A stretch of 64,000 bases of DNA from Pyrenopolyporus hunteri (GCA_902806595.1 CADCXC010000037.1:1736001-1800000); one strand, 5' to 3'; shown: positions 47,624 through 59,937, counted from the stretch's first letter. Notes: a model not told the origin generated them from the letters alone. Numbers and translations: made by a program.

Positions 47624-48197
47624 CTTGGCGAAGGGATGGCCTTGTCGCTAGTTGATGGGAATAAAGGGGTCTACAAGAATCAATCGGCGCCGCTTCCCGC
47701 CTAGAGTGTGGGAAAGAGACTTAAGGTGAAGAGTTAAAGGTAGGTTGCGTCGTAGAGATGTGGTGGGAATCGGCGTCGCATTAGAAATTATGGACTTATC
47801 AGAATTGGGGAGCTTTTGGATGTTGGAGCTCCAAAGTCGCGAAACTTTTCTGGGTCGCGCAGGCACGGACCGTTTTCGTACTGTGCGTGATTACTGTATA
47901 GGTACCTATGTACCTAAGTGTAGCTCCTTCCAGCCTCATTCCGCTTAGGTACCTACCTAGGCACCAGGTACGAAGTACTTGCTATATCGTCTATTATTTC
48001 TATGTCCAATGGCCCGAACCCTCGAACCCTCGAACCCTTCAAATTCATCATGATCACGATCATATACATGTAATATTCCTAACCCATAAATATCCAGGTA
48101 TTCAGCCCATAGATACCTACCCCCGTTCATCCGTCATGAACAGGCGCCCATAATATAGATTTACCCAAATCTATTCTTCAACCCGACCGTAATTGTC
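47624..48197. other. Spacer upstream of RVB1
   Basis: 574 bp. Holds three tandem CGAACCCT units at 48015-48038 and CCTACCTAGG elements around 47947-47960. No gene. Confidence 0.6.
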
Positions 48198-49640
48198 TCA
48201 CGCCGATAGCCGCCTAAGCACGATGCCTTCCTCTTCTTCTTCCACGCCCACTTCGTCATAAAGCATCGGTGCGCTCTCACTCTCAGAAGCGACCCCAATG
48301 TTCACGGGTCCTCTCTCCGCATCACCAGCTTCATACCCCTTTTCCTTCGCACTCTCCTTCGTTAGCGCCACCCAAAGCGCACTCCCAACGATGAGCCCAC
48401 ATCCCGTTAGACTCGTCCATCCCATCGTATGCCCGAACACCCAACGATCAAACGCCGCCGCGAACAGCATATGCGTGTAGATCATGGCAGTGGCGCGATT
48501 ACTCTTCTCGCAAGCTAGACCAGCTGTCATGAGCACCTGCATGATCACTCCGCATGCTCCGATGACTAGGAGGAACACCCACTTGCGAATCGAGTCTGGT
48601 ATTTCGAGCCGCAAATCTGGCTGTCCGTAGTCGAATACCGGTGCTAGTGAGAGAGTCGTGGTTGTGACGATCACGCACCACGTGCTAAAGTAGTTGACCG
48701 ATACTAACGGGTGCGCCCGCTTCCCGATACATCTTAACGTTGTGATCGCGCCCGCTGCCCCGAGGACACCCAGGAGTGCAAAGCCGATAGCCGTCAGGCG
48801 CTCGGCGCTTGTTGTAATGTGTTCCCCGCCAGGGTACGTAACCTCTTCAACTGTGGCATTTGCGGCAAGTTCCGCAGCCATATCCCTAGCAGCAGGCGAT
48901 ACTGAAGTAGGCGAACCTGAGAAGAGGGACACTGGTCGAGTGATAAGTGCAACTCCTCCCAAGGCTACAAACGATGCGAGCTGCTCCTTTCGTGTGAAGG
49001 GGTCGTGGATGAAGATATGGCACATATATCCGGCGATGTTAGGGGCGAGAAATGTGATTACGGTTGCTTCAGCAAGTGGTATATACTTGACCGAGTACCA
49101 CATACCATATATACCGAAGAACCCAGAAAAGCCTCTTAGCATTAGCAACCACCTTACGTCCCTGGGTCCTAATAAGCCATGCGGAATCTTCTTCCACCAT
49201 ATGTATAAGGAGGAACACATAACCGTTATCGTCATCCTCGCGAAAAGAAGCTGCATAGGGTGCATACCCTCCTCTTCGACCTCGAGTAAACGAGCTGTGA
49301 GGTTCATCAACGCCCCAAATAACTGCGCTGAAAACATCAGGAGCGGTGCTTTGTTCTTCCGCCACATTGACTTCCACCATCCCCGAAGTCCCGAGTCATG
49401 CTTCGTCCCGCTGGGGTTTATGGGAGGTCCAGGCGATCGACCCCTCGTACCAAGGGGGACAGTGAGTCCATCCGGGGGCAACGAATCCAGATCGATGCTT
49501 ACGACGGTGGATGAGTCTGACGCAAACGTACTCTGCTTTTCGGGCTTATCGTTCGACGGAGTGAGGTAAGGGGAAACCAGCAATTCCTGCTCTTTATCGA
49601 CGCCATATTTGGTCTGAGAAGTCAAAACAGAAGAAGACAT
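48198..49640 (-). CDS. EamA/DMT-superfamily membrane transporter
   Basis: Single exon. I start at the ATG at 49640 (MSSSVLTSQTKYGV), giving 480 residues; the frame is open 36 codons further upstream but without an ATG. A polar cytosolic N-terminal arm (about 100 residues) ends in GWWKSMWRKNK. Ten hydrophobic segments follow in two halves of five, the EamA repeat: they begin at about APLLMFSAQLFGAL, MQLLFARMTITVM, WLLMLRGFSGFFGIYGMWYSV, ATVITFLAPNIAGYM, LASFVALGGVALITR, AIGFALLGVLGAAGAITTL, VNYFSTWCVIVTTTTLSL, WVFLLVIGACGVIMQVLM, MIYTHMLFAAAFDRWVFG and LTGCGLIVGSALWVAL. The C-terminus is acidic (EEEEE). The substrate is unknown; relatives include SLC35G-like and plastidic or vacuolar exporters. 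Confidence 0.9.
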   Translation of the reverse strand: MSSSVLTSQTKYGVDKEQELLVSPYLTPSNDKPEKQSTFASDSSTVVSIDLDSLPPDGLTVPLGTRGRSPGPPINPSGTKHDSGLRGWWKSMWRKNKAPLLMFSAQLFGALMNLTARLLEVEEEGMHPMQLLFARMTITVMCSSLYIWWKKIPHGLLGPRDVRWLLMLRGFSGFFGIYGMWYSVKYIPLAEATVITFLAPNIAGYMCHIFIHDPFTRKEQLASFVALGGVALITRPVSLFSGSPTSVSPAARDMAAELAANATVEEVTYPGGEHITTSAERLTAIGFALLGVLGAAGAITTLRCIGKRAHPLVSVNYFSTWCVIVTTTTLSLAPVFDYGQPDLRLEIPDSIRKWVFLLVIGACGVIMQVLMTAGLACEKSNRATAMIYTHMLFAAAFDRWVFGHTMGWTSLTGCGLIVGSALWVALTKESAKEKGYEAGDAERGPVNIGVASESESAPMLYDEVGVEEEEEGIVLRRLSA

Positions 49641-52366
49641 GTTCGTTGACGGCTCGCCGACTCTCCAATTAGTCTCAAGGGCGTGGGCTCTATACCTCTC
49701 ACTGCTAACATTGGATTTAACGTATGAATAAGGTAAAAACAACTTCACGGTCTATGGTGTACGGTTGAATCTATCTACCCAAGAGGTTGAAAGACAATGT
49801 CCAAGATGCAAAAGACACGGGCTGACAGCGCGGACCGGAGTAGAATAGGACTTGTCATAGGTGGGGGAAGGCAAATAATTAAGAACTATAACGTGCTTCC
49901 CTCTTTGGAACGTACATATTCCTAGATGCAACCCACAACAAACATTAGGTACGTAAAGTAAGGTAAGTTGCCGTTTTGGCCCGAAGCTTGTTGTGGAGTC
50001 TGGGCAACTTTCTTGAACGGGATACGACAGGGCCTTCAAGTGTGGGAAGACCAGGTAGGTAGCTAACTTATGCATCTCGAAGACCACGCGCCACTACTAA
50101 CTACGAACTAGGGCTGCGGCTGTTGGTTCGCTTTTCTTCTTTTTAAAAAATCACATATCACAAACCATCACAGAGGGATGATGTACGTCTCTGGCGCGGT
50201 ATTCCTGTCCACCCCCGATGTCGCGGCAACCTCAGCGAATCGGTGGCTACCCCGCGTGGGCCTCAGAGCCGGACTAGCCGGTCTACATAGTAATGCAATC
50301 GCATGATCCGGGGTCAAGAGGCCCCAATGGAAACTATCTTATTTCCTGTTACGTCCAGGCCGGCAATTAGGCATGTAAGGTTGCAGCACGCCGATTTACC
50401 GATACAACGAAAGGTAGTACCCAGTACCTGACCGTCACCCATCCTTAACCGGCCTGGTGTGCTAGCCCAATGAGCGCTGAGATGCGGTATTGAAAGTATA
50501 AAGATGTCATTTTTCGTTAATAGATATTAATATCGAGGACTCAAAGTCAAACCACACAGGCGTCATAACACAGCGGCAAATTTACGAGATCCACATCAAG
50601 TCTAACAACATCTTCTTAGGTGCCTCGGTCAACTAAGAAATTAAAGTTGCACGTGTTATCCAGACATACAGGTTTGTAGCTCTTCTAGGAGCCACAGCAC
50701 ATACATTCAGGTTCGATATATGTATAGCTAAGCCAACGAAAGCACACAGGCGAAACTTACGAGAGGAAGAACTTTGTTATATTCATAAACAGTCATCTAA
50801 AACACCGAATATCTTATCAACACTTCAAACGTCGCATTTAAAAACGCATAGAGTCGCTTGATATAAGCTTAACCTTAGGGATCGGAACTATGCCATCGGG
50901 AATATGTACCTACTTAGGTAAGGTATTTAGTAAATCTTATATCATTATTTCCAGGTGCCATTCCCCAGGGTGTCCAGTAAGCGCTCAAAACGCTTTTATA
51001 AGGTTAACGAGAAAGCTGTATCCCATATGTATGTAGGCGTCAATATGTAGGTAGGTACCTACCTAAGCAGATCAAGCATGACTTCATCACGATATTACCC
51101 ACAAAGGTTAGGAGCACAAACTTGGAAGTACGCTCGTGTTATTCAAACTTTCCTCGCTCTTATTGAAGTGTATATACAATTTAACAATGGTGGGATATGA
51201 AGTTTATATACTACTCAGCGTTTACTTGGAGGCCTTGAGCCGGTGAATATCAAAGTTAGGTACATTCATATCATTCTCACACGCTGGGACTGGCCAGTAC
51301 TGCCGGATTATCGCATAAGAACCGTCCAAGTTGTATGACCGAGCCATAAGAGTGGTAAATGAGGCTATAAGAAGTAGTGTATGTATGTAGGCTCCAATAA
51401 AGTGCTTGGACACCTCGTGCCTACACATAGGCGAACCCTAAGCTCCAATATCATAATATCTGATACGGCTAGCAAGTGATCACAGACCCGCGTCCGAAGC
51501 CCCAAGTCTATGGATAGGTATAGTACCTAAGTTGTCAGGGTGAGCACGTTCGACTGGGCTCAGAATATCGCTGTTCCGGTACCCGGCACCGCAGTCTGAG
51601 CGGGTATCGAACGGAGCTTGCTTGAGATATAGATACGAAGACAAGGGGGCTGGAAATATGACGCCGAACGAGGGGCGTATTGCTCCTGGCGGAAATGCTA
51701 GTTACGAGAATGAGAACCCGAAAGTATTGTGATTCTTCATTCTTGCCTTACCAACAGGCTCGTGCCTAGTAGTTAAGAGACAAAGTCACGAATGTAGGAG
51801 AGAAGTATTGGGATAAACCGCGACCGCAATAGTATTCCACCCCTTTTCTTGTCGAAGAACTATTCCCCATTCTAACCATGCCTGAGGCGGTGAGAGGACT
51901 ACCTCGTGGTCAAACCCAGATGCTAAATGCGCTTCTTCCTTCCCGACTCAATTCTCGTAAAATTCATCCATATCAACGGGCTCTATAATCACGATCTTCC
52001 ATCCCGATTATTAAGGCCATTTACGACCTACGAGTCCCCAGACCCAGACGAACCGCGACCTTAGAGAGCCGACTATGCCCTCCCGATTCGAAGGATGCGG
52101 CACGAGAAACCACCATAGCATATATATTTACGCTAGGTAGCTTCATAGAATGGATGGTGGTAAAGTCCATGTGTATTTGTATTAGCTCCGAGCAAAGGAG
52201 CATGCCTTAGAGCACCGTGCCTTTGGAACGCAAACTGGTATTCCCCCGTCCCAAACGCCAACGCCACGCCCAAAAAGAGATGCAATTTGATCACCAACGC
52301 CAAACAAGACAATCCGTCCCGTCTCGATCCGAACCGAGCCCGTCGCGTTCGATCATCGTAACCCGC
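49641..52366. other. 2.7-kb gene-poor stretch
   Basis: Upstream of the EamA gene and downstream of TAF13. No coding sequence supported. A TAGGTAGGTACCTACCTA palindrome lies at about 51047-51066. ORFs at 49752-50087, 51222-51428 and 52021-52203 show no domain. Confidence 0.55.
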
Positions 52367-52969
52367 CTATTTCGGCGTGCGCTTCCTCTTCTTCCCGCCC
52401 GTGCCCTTCGAGGACGTCGCCGTGCCCACGATCTCCAGATCCTCATCGGCGTCATCGAGGCCGAGCAGGTCGTCCTCGGGCGCGGCGCCAGCGCCCTCGC
52501 CCTTCCCACCGCCGCCGCCGCCGCCGCCGTGCTCCTTGGCCAGGGCGTCGTCCTCCTGGTTGAAGGTGCGGCGGGCCTCCTTGATGTTCTGGCGCTTCTC
52601 GATCATGCTCTTAACGCGGCCGAGGTACTGGGGGTTGCGGCGCAGGGCGAACTCGAAGTCGTCGAACTTGAGCTTCTGCCGCCCCGCCACCTGCGCGTGC
52701 CGGCTCGCCTCGAAGCACACCCCCTCCAGGAACTCCGTCACGATCTCGTCCGCCACGCGGACCGTCTCGGGCAGGGGGTCGTGCACGTCGCCGAAGGCGT
52801 AGAGAAGGGCGCGGACTGTAGGGGTTTGGCTTCTTGTTAGGTACGTTTGATTTGCACGCGGGGATGGGGGGGGAGGGGAGGGTGATGCTTAGATCGGGAC
52901 GCGCGTACCCTCTTTGGCGTTGAAGGTCTCTTTGCCCACGTTCTTTCCAGCGCGCGCTCGAGGCTCCAT
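52367..52969 (-). CDS. TAF13: TFIID subunit TAF13 (histone-fold)
   Basis: Partner of TAF11 in TFIID, contacting TBP. Coding parts (minus) are 52909-52969 and 52367-52815 with a 93-nt phase-1 intron; the product is 169 residues. The N-terminus MEPRARAGKNVGKETFNAKEVRALLYAFGD leads straight into the histone fold (about 17-100): DPLPETVRVADEIVTEFLEGVCFEA, then GRQKLKFDDFEFALRRNPQYLGRVKSM. It continues with NIKEARRTFNQED, a run of eight Gly, an acidic patch (EDDLLGLDDADEDLE) and a basic KKRKRTPK end that could act as a nuclear signal. High GC gives long antisense ORFs (52217-52840), which are not genes. Divergent to KSH1. Confidence 0.94.
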
Positions 52970-53507
52970 GGCGGATTTGAGCGATGTTTTTGAATATAGA
53001 TTGGAAACGGCGATAGAGTTCCGCTTAGATGAATGATTTCGAGCCGCGGGTTATTGGAGCTGGTAGCTGGATGCTTCTATACGTGTATGGAATCGCGGGA
53101 CGGTCTCGACGAGAGATGTCGAAGTTGATGTTGAACTGAAGAGAAGATAAGGCTGAAGTATCGAAGCTTAAGATTTAGTAGTGGGGTCCGATGAGATGTA
53201 GGTACACCGTACACGTCCTTGAGCACCCCTGTCCGTGTAACCCTCGAGCTGAAAGCTCTAAGTTTGGGTACGTACCTGTATTATCTAATCTCGGCTTACC
53301 TAATTCAGGTTGCTAGCTGTTGCGCGGGTCATGATTAGATAGGCGTCTGTTACGTAATCTGTGCAATCTGGCGACAGCTGGTTTCTACTGCGTAAGAAGT
53401 CGAGATCTTGGAATGCTTTATCAAGAGATCATAGCACTAAGAAACAACGCGCCTCGTCAAGTTTAATTTCTGTCCGCTTCTCCCGGCCAGCGCCACGACT
53501 TGTGAAG
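52970..53507. promoter_or_regulatory. Shared divergent promoter region of TAF13 and KSH1
   Basis: 538 bp between the two ATGs, so both promoters must lie here. No ORF. I cannot point to a defined binding site. Confidence 0.6.
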
Positions 53508-53927
53508 ATGGTAAGCCTATATTTTTGACCCGTTCGCTTTCTTATGCTTGTACCAATAACTAACTGTATGTATAATTCAGTCTGCGCTCTTCAACTTCCA
53601 GTCCCTGCTCCTCGTCATCCTCCTCCTTATCTGCACATGCGCCTACTTGCACCAGATATTTCCGACAATTCTAGATAGGAATAAGCAAGGGTAGGTTGCT
53701 CTATATGCCAAGCCCTAGGCCCTGTTATGTCGCGACCGAGACTAAGTCTAATAATTGCAGTTTGATGGGTATATTCTGGAAGGCGGCGAGGATAGGAGAA
53801 AGACTGAGTCCATACATAAGTCTATGTTGCGTGTTTATGGCGGTAAGATGAACAGATGACCTGCCCACGAGACTACAGTATCGGAGGTCTGATCAACAAT
53901 TTCTAGTTCTCGATGGTTATCGCATAG
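53508..53927 (+). CDS. KSH1: Kish (TMEM167) family small membrane protein
   Basis: Golgi-associated protein of the early secretory pathway, essential in yeast. Four coding parts: 53508-53510, 53581-53690, 53761-53842 and 53907-53927. The first coding exon is only the ATG, followed directly by GTAAG. Every intron (53511-53580, 53691-53760, 53843-53906) has GT-AG borders and the joined frame is open, giving 71 residues, the usual family length. The sequence is near-canonical: SALFNFQSLLLVILLLICT with the first membrane span, LDRNKQGLMGIFWKAARIGE with the conserved DRNK and IGER motifs, then a second span SPYISLCCVFMAFSMVIA. The tail after the second span is very short. No ORF of the full length exists unspliced, so an ORF scan misses this gene. 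Confidence 0.93.
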
Positions 53928-54172
53928 ACGACAGACTCGGGTTTGTTTTACTATCAACGGAGTAAGGGGTAATCAATATTGGACGGACGGTATAGCTATG
54001 ATGATACCCCTCGTGACGGACGAATGAGGCCTAGTTTCCCACATACTACAGCATCTTTCAGCTTTTCATCTGCCGAAATAGGCACAGTCGTCCATCAGTT
54101 TGGTAATGGCAAGCAAGCAATGAGACCAGTCACGTTTCGTCATCCCGTGTCGGTAGTCGAGCTCGACACCAT

Positions 54173-54667
54173 ATGCGAATCGCTAGTTCATTGCAACCAT
54201 TACCGATCGAGCAGTATGTTCTCATAAGCGACTCAGGTTTGGTGTTCGGACCTGGTTTATCGATTCGTGGGACGTGTTGTCTAAATTACCTAATTTGGTT
54301 TGCCCGGCGACCCCATGACAATCAACTTACTAAGGGAATGGCCACAAACATGTATCAAGGGTCATGTTGCATCTTCCCTTTGCCTTTGTTAACCTCGCGA
54401 GTGTTGACAAATTATGGTTGCGATATTCCTAGGAGTCGCAACAATGTTGAAACTTGGCAACGGAGTTTCCTCGCTAAGTTGAAAGGGACTTCTCATGAGA
54501 TATGGCACGGTGTTGAGAGGCAGTTTCACACTTTATATTCAATGGGGATCTACACACCTTTCTCAGGCGTTCAATTGTGTGATACTAGAGTCGCCGTCTT
54601 CAATTGTTTGTTTCACTCAACCTTGACGATGTCAAACATTGACTTACCCCCTCTTTCAGTCCGGTAG
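54173..54667 (+). CDS. Unassigned ORF, probably not a gene
   Basis: ATG-started 164-codon ORF starting 245 bases downstream of the KSH1 stop codon and not a shadow of any known exon. Composition is mixed, with several Cys and aromatic residues, but no signal peptide, domain or repeat is evident. It could be chance or part of a transcript read through from KSH1. I list it only because it is the longest unexplained ORF in the region. Confidence 0.12.
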   Translation: MRIASSLQPLPIEQYVLISDSGLVFGPGLSIRGTCCLNYLIWFARRPHDNQLTKGMATNMYQGSCCIFPLPLLTSRVLTNYGCDIPRSRNNVETWQRSFLAKLKGTSHEIWHGVERQFHTLYSMGIYTPFSGVQLCDTRVAVFNCLFHSTLTMSNIDLPPLSVR

Positions 54668-56180
54668 AAAACTATCTATTTAACTGATAACAGAGTTTGC
54701 CGAAGAGTGGGCTTAGAGGATAAGGTGAAGATGTGCTGACGGCGGGTTTCCCTACACCCTCAGCCTTATATTGACTGCATGTCAGATTATAAATTCGTCG
54801 GTTTATGGGGATCGACCCGCCTCTTAGAACGTGACTCCTATTCCCGGAAAACGGGCGAGGTCTGCTGCGTTAGTAATTAATAAATTGCGAACACGCGCTC
54901 GTACTCGATCCTTCGGTGTCTTTCCGGCTTTGTTCTAAGGATGACTCGCATAAAGGCAAATTAGACCCGGGAGGTCGCACAGGTTAATATATTTGGTATA
55001 ATTGATAGGGGAGATACCCGCGGTGAGTCACGGTGAGCTGCAAAGGGAAATTGGATTATCATGCGAATGTGTATGAGGAGAATTCAGAAACATTGGCGCT
55101 GTAGCTTCTCGATAGTTTGGAGTATTAAGTATTCACTTTATCTGAGCACCTCTACTGTATAGGTAGGCATATATTTGAGACACGTAACAACAACATTGAA
55201 CTAGAAAGAGGGAGAAGCGCGAATATTGTTATAGTATCAATCTAAAGTTGTTTGACGTCACAAGTAAATGCGAAAAGGCCGGAGCACGGTTACAGATAGG
55301 AATAGGGACTCGAGATTGCGCCGATCGAGAATGGAAGTCCACTTAATAAATCGAGTGTAGGAGATAGATATTTCGCCGTCTAGCGTGAATAAGATGAGAG
55401 ATCGTCGTTGCACACACTGCCATTAGTACTGCCATTAGTACTGCATTACAATTACCTAGACACGTAACTAAACCAAGTTAGCACCTAGATTACGATGATG
55501 CCGAGACTCTCAGCTCTCTCAGTAGCCGGATGGGGTGGATAAGCACATTCCCGAGGGAGCTGCGAAATGTGGCCAAGCGTCGTCGCTATCTGACGACTAC
55601 CTCACCTACGCCGCATCGTTCACGGGAGGCGGCAGAGTCCTGTGCCATCTTACTCGTTGCCCGTTCCCGCCCGTTCGCTAGATTTACGATGTGTCGAATC
55701 GATCTCTAGACCGTAGACTACCTTGAGCTAGGTAGGCGATTAGGATGTAGGAATTCCCGAAATAGGCATTCCCGGCGCAGTTACTCAGGCAAGGTAAGTG
55801 TGTGCCGTATTAAGTACTTGCATGAAGTCGGCGCACCCGGGGCGCAACCGAGGTGTTCTTTTTCCTTCTTCTCCGTGTAGGATTACTCCAGTGGCTAATA
55901 GTAAGCTGGACGACCGCCCGGCCCTCACACAAGTGTTTCTTGTCATGGATTCGGAAGGGGGAACGACAAAGCAAGGTGAGAATAAATTGGGTAGAGCAAC
56001 AAAGTTGACTCGGGAATGGGTTAGGGTAGGTTTCTGAGACCTCTCTCCATGTATTGTACTCATTGGGAATCGGGGCCATGAGTAATGCATTTGTACGTGT
56101 TATACACCGGGGATTACATATGTACATGTAGGTGGATGGTGAGAGGACCATGCAGTTCTCCTGGCGAGCTGCAGGACCTT

Positions 56181-56222
56181 AGGTACATGTACCTAGGTAG
56201 GTAGGTAGGTAGGTAGGTACCT
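56181..56222. repeat. TAGG tandem array with ACATGT palindrome
   Basis: AGGTACATGTACCT palindrome directly followed by six tandem TAGG units and GTACC. A strong example of the intergenic motif seen across the window. Confidence 0.85.
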
Positions 56223-57456
56223 GTCTTAGTTGATACACGACGGTCGAAGGGCGAGTGTTTCAACCGCCGATACGCCGGTAACACCATGGAAAAGTACGTA
56301 GCAAACATGTTACATGCCAGGAACGGAAACTTGACAGTTAAGGTTTCAACGAATGAAACAGCGCAATAGAACGTTAGACTTTCCTATGTGGGAGAGTTGT
56401 TCGTAGCCGCGCTACTTTCGTACCGTAGTATATATACGGGTACCTCCTAGTGTACCTATCGACCTAACTCATCGTAGTCAGTTGTATTTTATATAGTCAG
56501 ACATGTACTTGTACAAACTAACGGTAGTCGTTGAACGAGAGAGATGAGGCTGCAATCCTGTCGATTCGAGTCAAGATAGTCCGGGCTAGAGTTTCGGGGC
56601 GGACGAATCGGACCTGCGCGGCATCGCTAGTGCTAGCCTTCCTAGACAGTGGCAGTCGTCTGTGGGAGATCCCGTGAGTCTCGATTCCTTCTTTTGGGAT
56701 CTTGTCCCGCGCTGAGTTAATCGACGGAAGATGATACATGTATCGTACCTACCACATACCACCTCATGTACGTGAAGATACCGACCTAAGTGTAACCTAC
56801 CTACATGTACATAACCTACGACGTACCTAACGGGTACCTATGTACGATACGTAGTAGGTATGTATTGTATGTATGTGCCCACATATGTGTCTTGTACCTA
56901 CCACCTATGTAAGCAGCCCAAGGTAAGCGGCATTGGCACCGACGCTAAAAGGCTGCTTGCGTGTGGTTCCAGCCCGTCACGCTCGGTACGGAGTAGCAAT
57001 GCTACATAACACGCGGTACTAGAACGGTACTTGAGTTGTTGTATACACGATGTATACGTCTGGGGTAGGTTACAGCGGAGGAGAAACTCGCGGATACCTA
57101 CCATCCTATACACTAATCAGGTAGCTCGAGGTATTGCATAAGTACACCGCCAAATTCCAGCCCCGTAGAAGCAGCTCGCCTCACTTTCTTAGCATCCGTG
57201 TTGAAATTAATATCGAGCGCATGGCCATCCACACAGCATTGACGAGTTCTATGCAGATGAGCAAGTGCCAGTAGAAAACGGCACTAGGCATGCCTATCAG
57301 GAGAAAGACTACATGCGGCAACATTTTTTTCTCTCGATTTATTTTTTTCATACACCGCCAAGTTTAGCCCACTAACGTAGCTGAATCGGAAGTCAACACA
57401 TTCCTATCCGACCCTTTTTGCTGCGCAGTACGCACTTCATTCACACGCTCACATAC

Positions 57457-57495
57457 ATACATACATACGTAGTGTATACACACACGCGCGCGCGC
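57457..57495. repeat. CATA / CA / CG simple repeats
   Basis: Tandem ACAT units, then CACACACG and a CGCGCGCG run; alternating purine-pyrimidine DNA throughout. Confidence 0.85.
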
Positions 57496-58943
57496 ACTCC
57501 ATGATCGTCGCTAGACTCGTGGCAATCTCATGGTCGCTCCTCTGAGCTTCTCATCCGACGCCCAAGCTGTCTGGCTACGTTAGAGCTACTGCAATCCTCT
57601 GTCGCATACCTACATGTACATGCAAACCTCGAGTCCTCCTGTCCACTGAATATGAGGAAGTATGTAGGTATCATACATTTACACACACATACATGCCCAA
57701 TGCCACCAGACAAATGTTATCACCAGTCGTCCTGGGACTTCTCGTCTCAATGTTGGATTAGACATGTTCAACGTTGGATTGAGCCATCCTACTCACCGAC
57801 AGGCGCATGCTGCTGCACACCATGACTGGTCGTCGTCGAAGCGGTAGGTGACCAAGGACTAGTAGTCTTTTGGAGAACTCTTCGCAATTACGAAGAAAAG
57901 TCGGATTTTCATCTACATCGTAGTACGCACGTACGCAGCATCTCAGCCATGTCCGAGGAATGATAGGGTGTGATTTACGATGGGAATTGATGGCTGAGCA
58001 AAAGAAATGAGAATAAGAGAGCGAGCAAGTGAGAGAGTGAGAGAAAGCGAGAAAAAGGCGAGAAGGAGACCCTACTTCCCTGTCATCCGTACATTACATC
58101 TCAATTTCTCTCCTACACTGTTGTTGGTTGCATGTTCTCTTTTTTCGACGTTTGATTTGGCTGTCCGGCAAAATTCCTGAAGGATAAGCTTCGAATGACA
58201 CCCTTCATGGTCTGATCCTTCACACACAATTTATGGATGGTCTATGGATGGTCTACGGGAGGCAATCAAGAAGACAAGCAACACGTAGTGCCTAAGTCAG
58301 GTATGCACACACTTACCCTACCCTTGAGACACTGGCATTGGATTACGAGGTTATGCAATTGAGCATGCCGGTACATCACTTCATTATCCCGAGGATAGGA
58401 TTGGTCGGGATGGTTCGTCGGCTCATCAGCCTTCGATCTGAGTCCAATTAGGGCCTGGACGGAACTAGATGGGCCCTTTTTAGCCCCAGAACTTCGTCCC
58501 AAATCAACGGAACTTCAAGCCTCAGAGCCTATTTATTGCACACTACCCAGCGTACCCAGGTATGTATTGTACCAGCCTGGCCAGCCGTAGATGTCAACTT
58601 TGGAACCTACGAGGCAGACATTAGGCTGTGTCGGTACCTACCTCGGTACTACTATACCTGTATCATTAGCATATAATGCGTATTGTGCGGGTATGTACCT
58701 ACAATACGACTGATACAACACCTAACCCTAGCTAGGTAAACTGCTAAGTTAGGGCGACGCCCCCCTGAATCTTGGGCCTGAGCCACTTTTCCGTCTCCCT
58801 GGTCTAAGGGATTTCGTACCCTGACCTGAGGCCCAAACGGGTCGAAACGGATTCGCTCGCTTGGAACCATTTTGGCTGTGTGTACATGTCTCTCTGTATC
58901 TCTGTATCTTCTGTACCTCTCACTCCAACTCCATGTCCATGTC

Positions 58944-58977
58944 TTTTTTTTTTTTTTTTTTTTCTCTCTCTCTCTCT
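58944..58977. repeat. Poly-T run and CT microsatellite
   Basis: Twenty consecutive T followed by about seven CT units. The run length may be a sequencing approximation. Confidence 0.9.
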
Positions 58978-59937
58978 TCCTTCGCCTCTTCCATACAAAA
59001 TCCACTGCTTCCTTTTTCTTTCTAAATCTTCGTTCCGGGGGGGCCAAACTCGTTCCCCACGCATTTCAGAATAACATGAACCCCCCCGGACGCTAATTAA
59101 AGACCGTCATCGGAGTCTTTTCCCAAGTCGGTGTCAGCTGTGTGCGCACTACCGCCGATCTACCTGATGGGCTAGCTAATGCTTTTAGAAGAGGGGGGAA
59201 TCTCGCTGTTACCATCCCTTCCCAGATCAAAAAAATTTGAACCATTCCACTTGATGAGATGTTCTGAAAAAGAATCCCACCTGCAAGCCAAGAAAAGCCG
59301 GCCCAACCTGACTAAACGAACAAGGGCAGGCCTCTCGTGTGTGTATGCTTGTGTGTGTGTGTATGTGTGTGTGCAGGCTTGTAGGCTTGCAGGCGTGCGG
59401 GCGTGCGTCTGCGTGTTCATTATGCGGAATATTATCATTTTTTCTTGCTCTGCTGGCGCTTGCTGATCTCTAGCTCTCCTTCCTCTGGGTCCCTCCCGAG
59501 ACGAAAGGAAACTCCTGAGTCGTGGATGAGTCGGTTTTATCGCTCGCCCTACGAACCTATTACTAGCATTCTCATCGCTCATCGCCTCTCCTTCGATGTG
59601 GCGATCTGCCCATCCCTGGGGGGAGTTCCTTAGGGGAATGGGTCCCTTGGGTCCCCTTAGATCCCTTTTCGGTTGTGTGGTCCTGACTGGTTCCACGCCG
59701 CCACCGCTGGGATGAGGAATTTCCTATCGATGCTATCGTCTCAGCCAGCAGGAACGAGGCGTCCAAAAGTAACGGGGTCTCGCACCAGCGCGTTCCAGCC
59801 GTATGTTTGAGGACGGGTGACTACAATATACATCCATATAATACTTTTTTTTTTCTATATACATTTACAGACAGGTAGGCATATTACATGGCGCATTACA
59901 TTGCTTTGTATACACTACGGGGTCGACTTTGTACCAA

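Noticed and set aside
59172..59696. 174-codon minus ORF
   Set aside because: Includes the GT microsatellite (His-Thr runs); low complexity with no family features.
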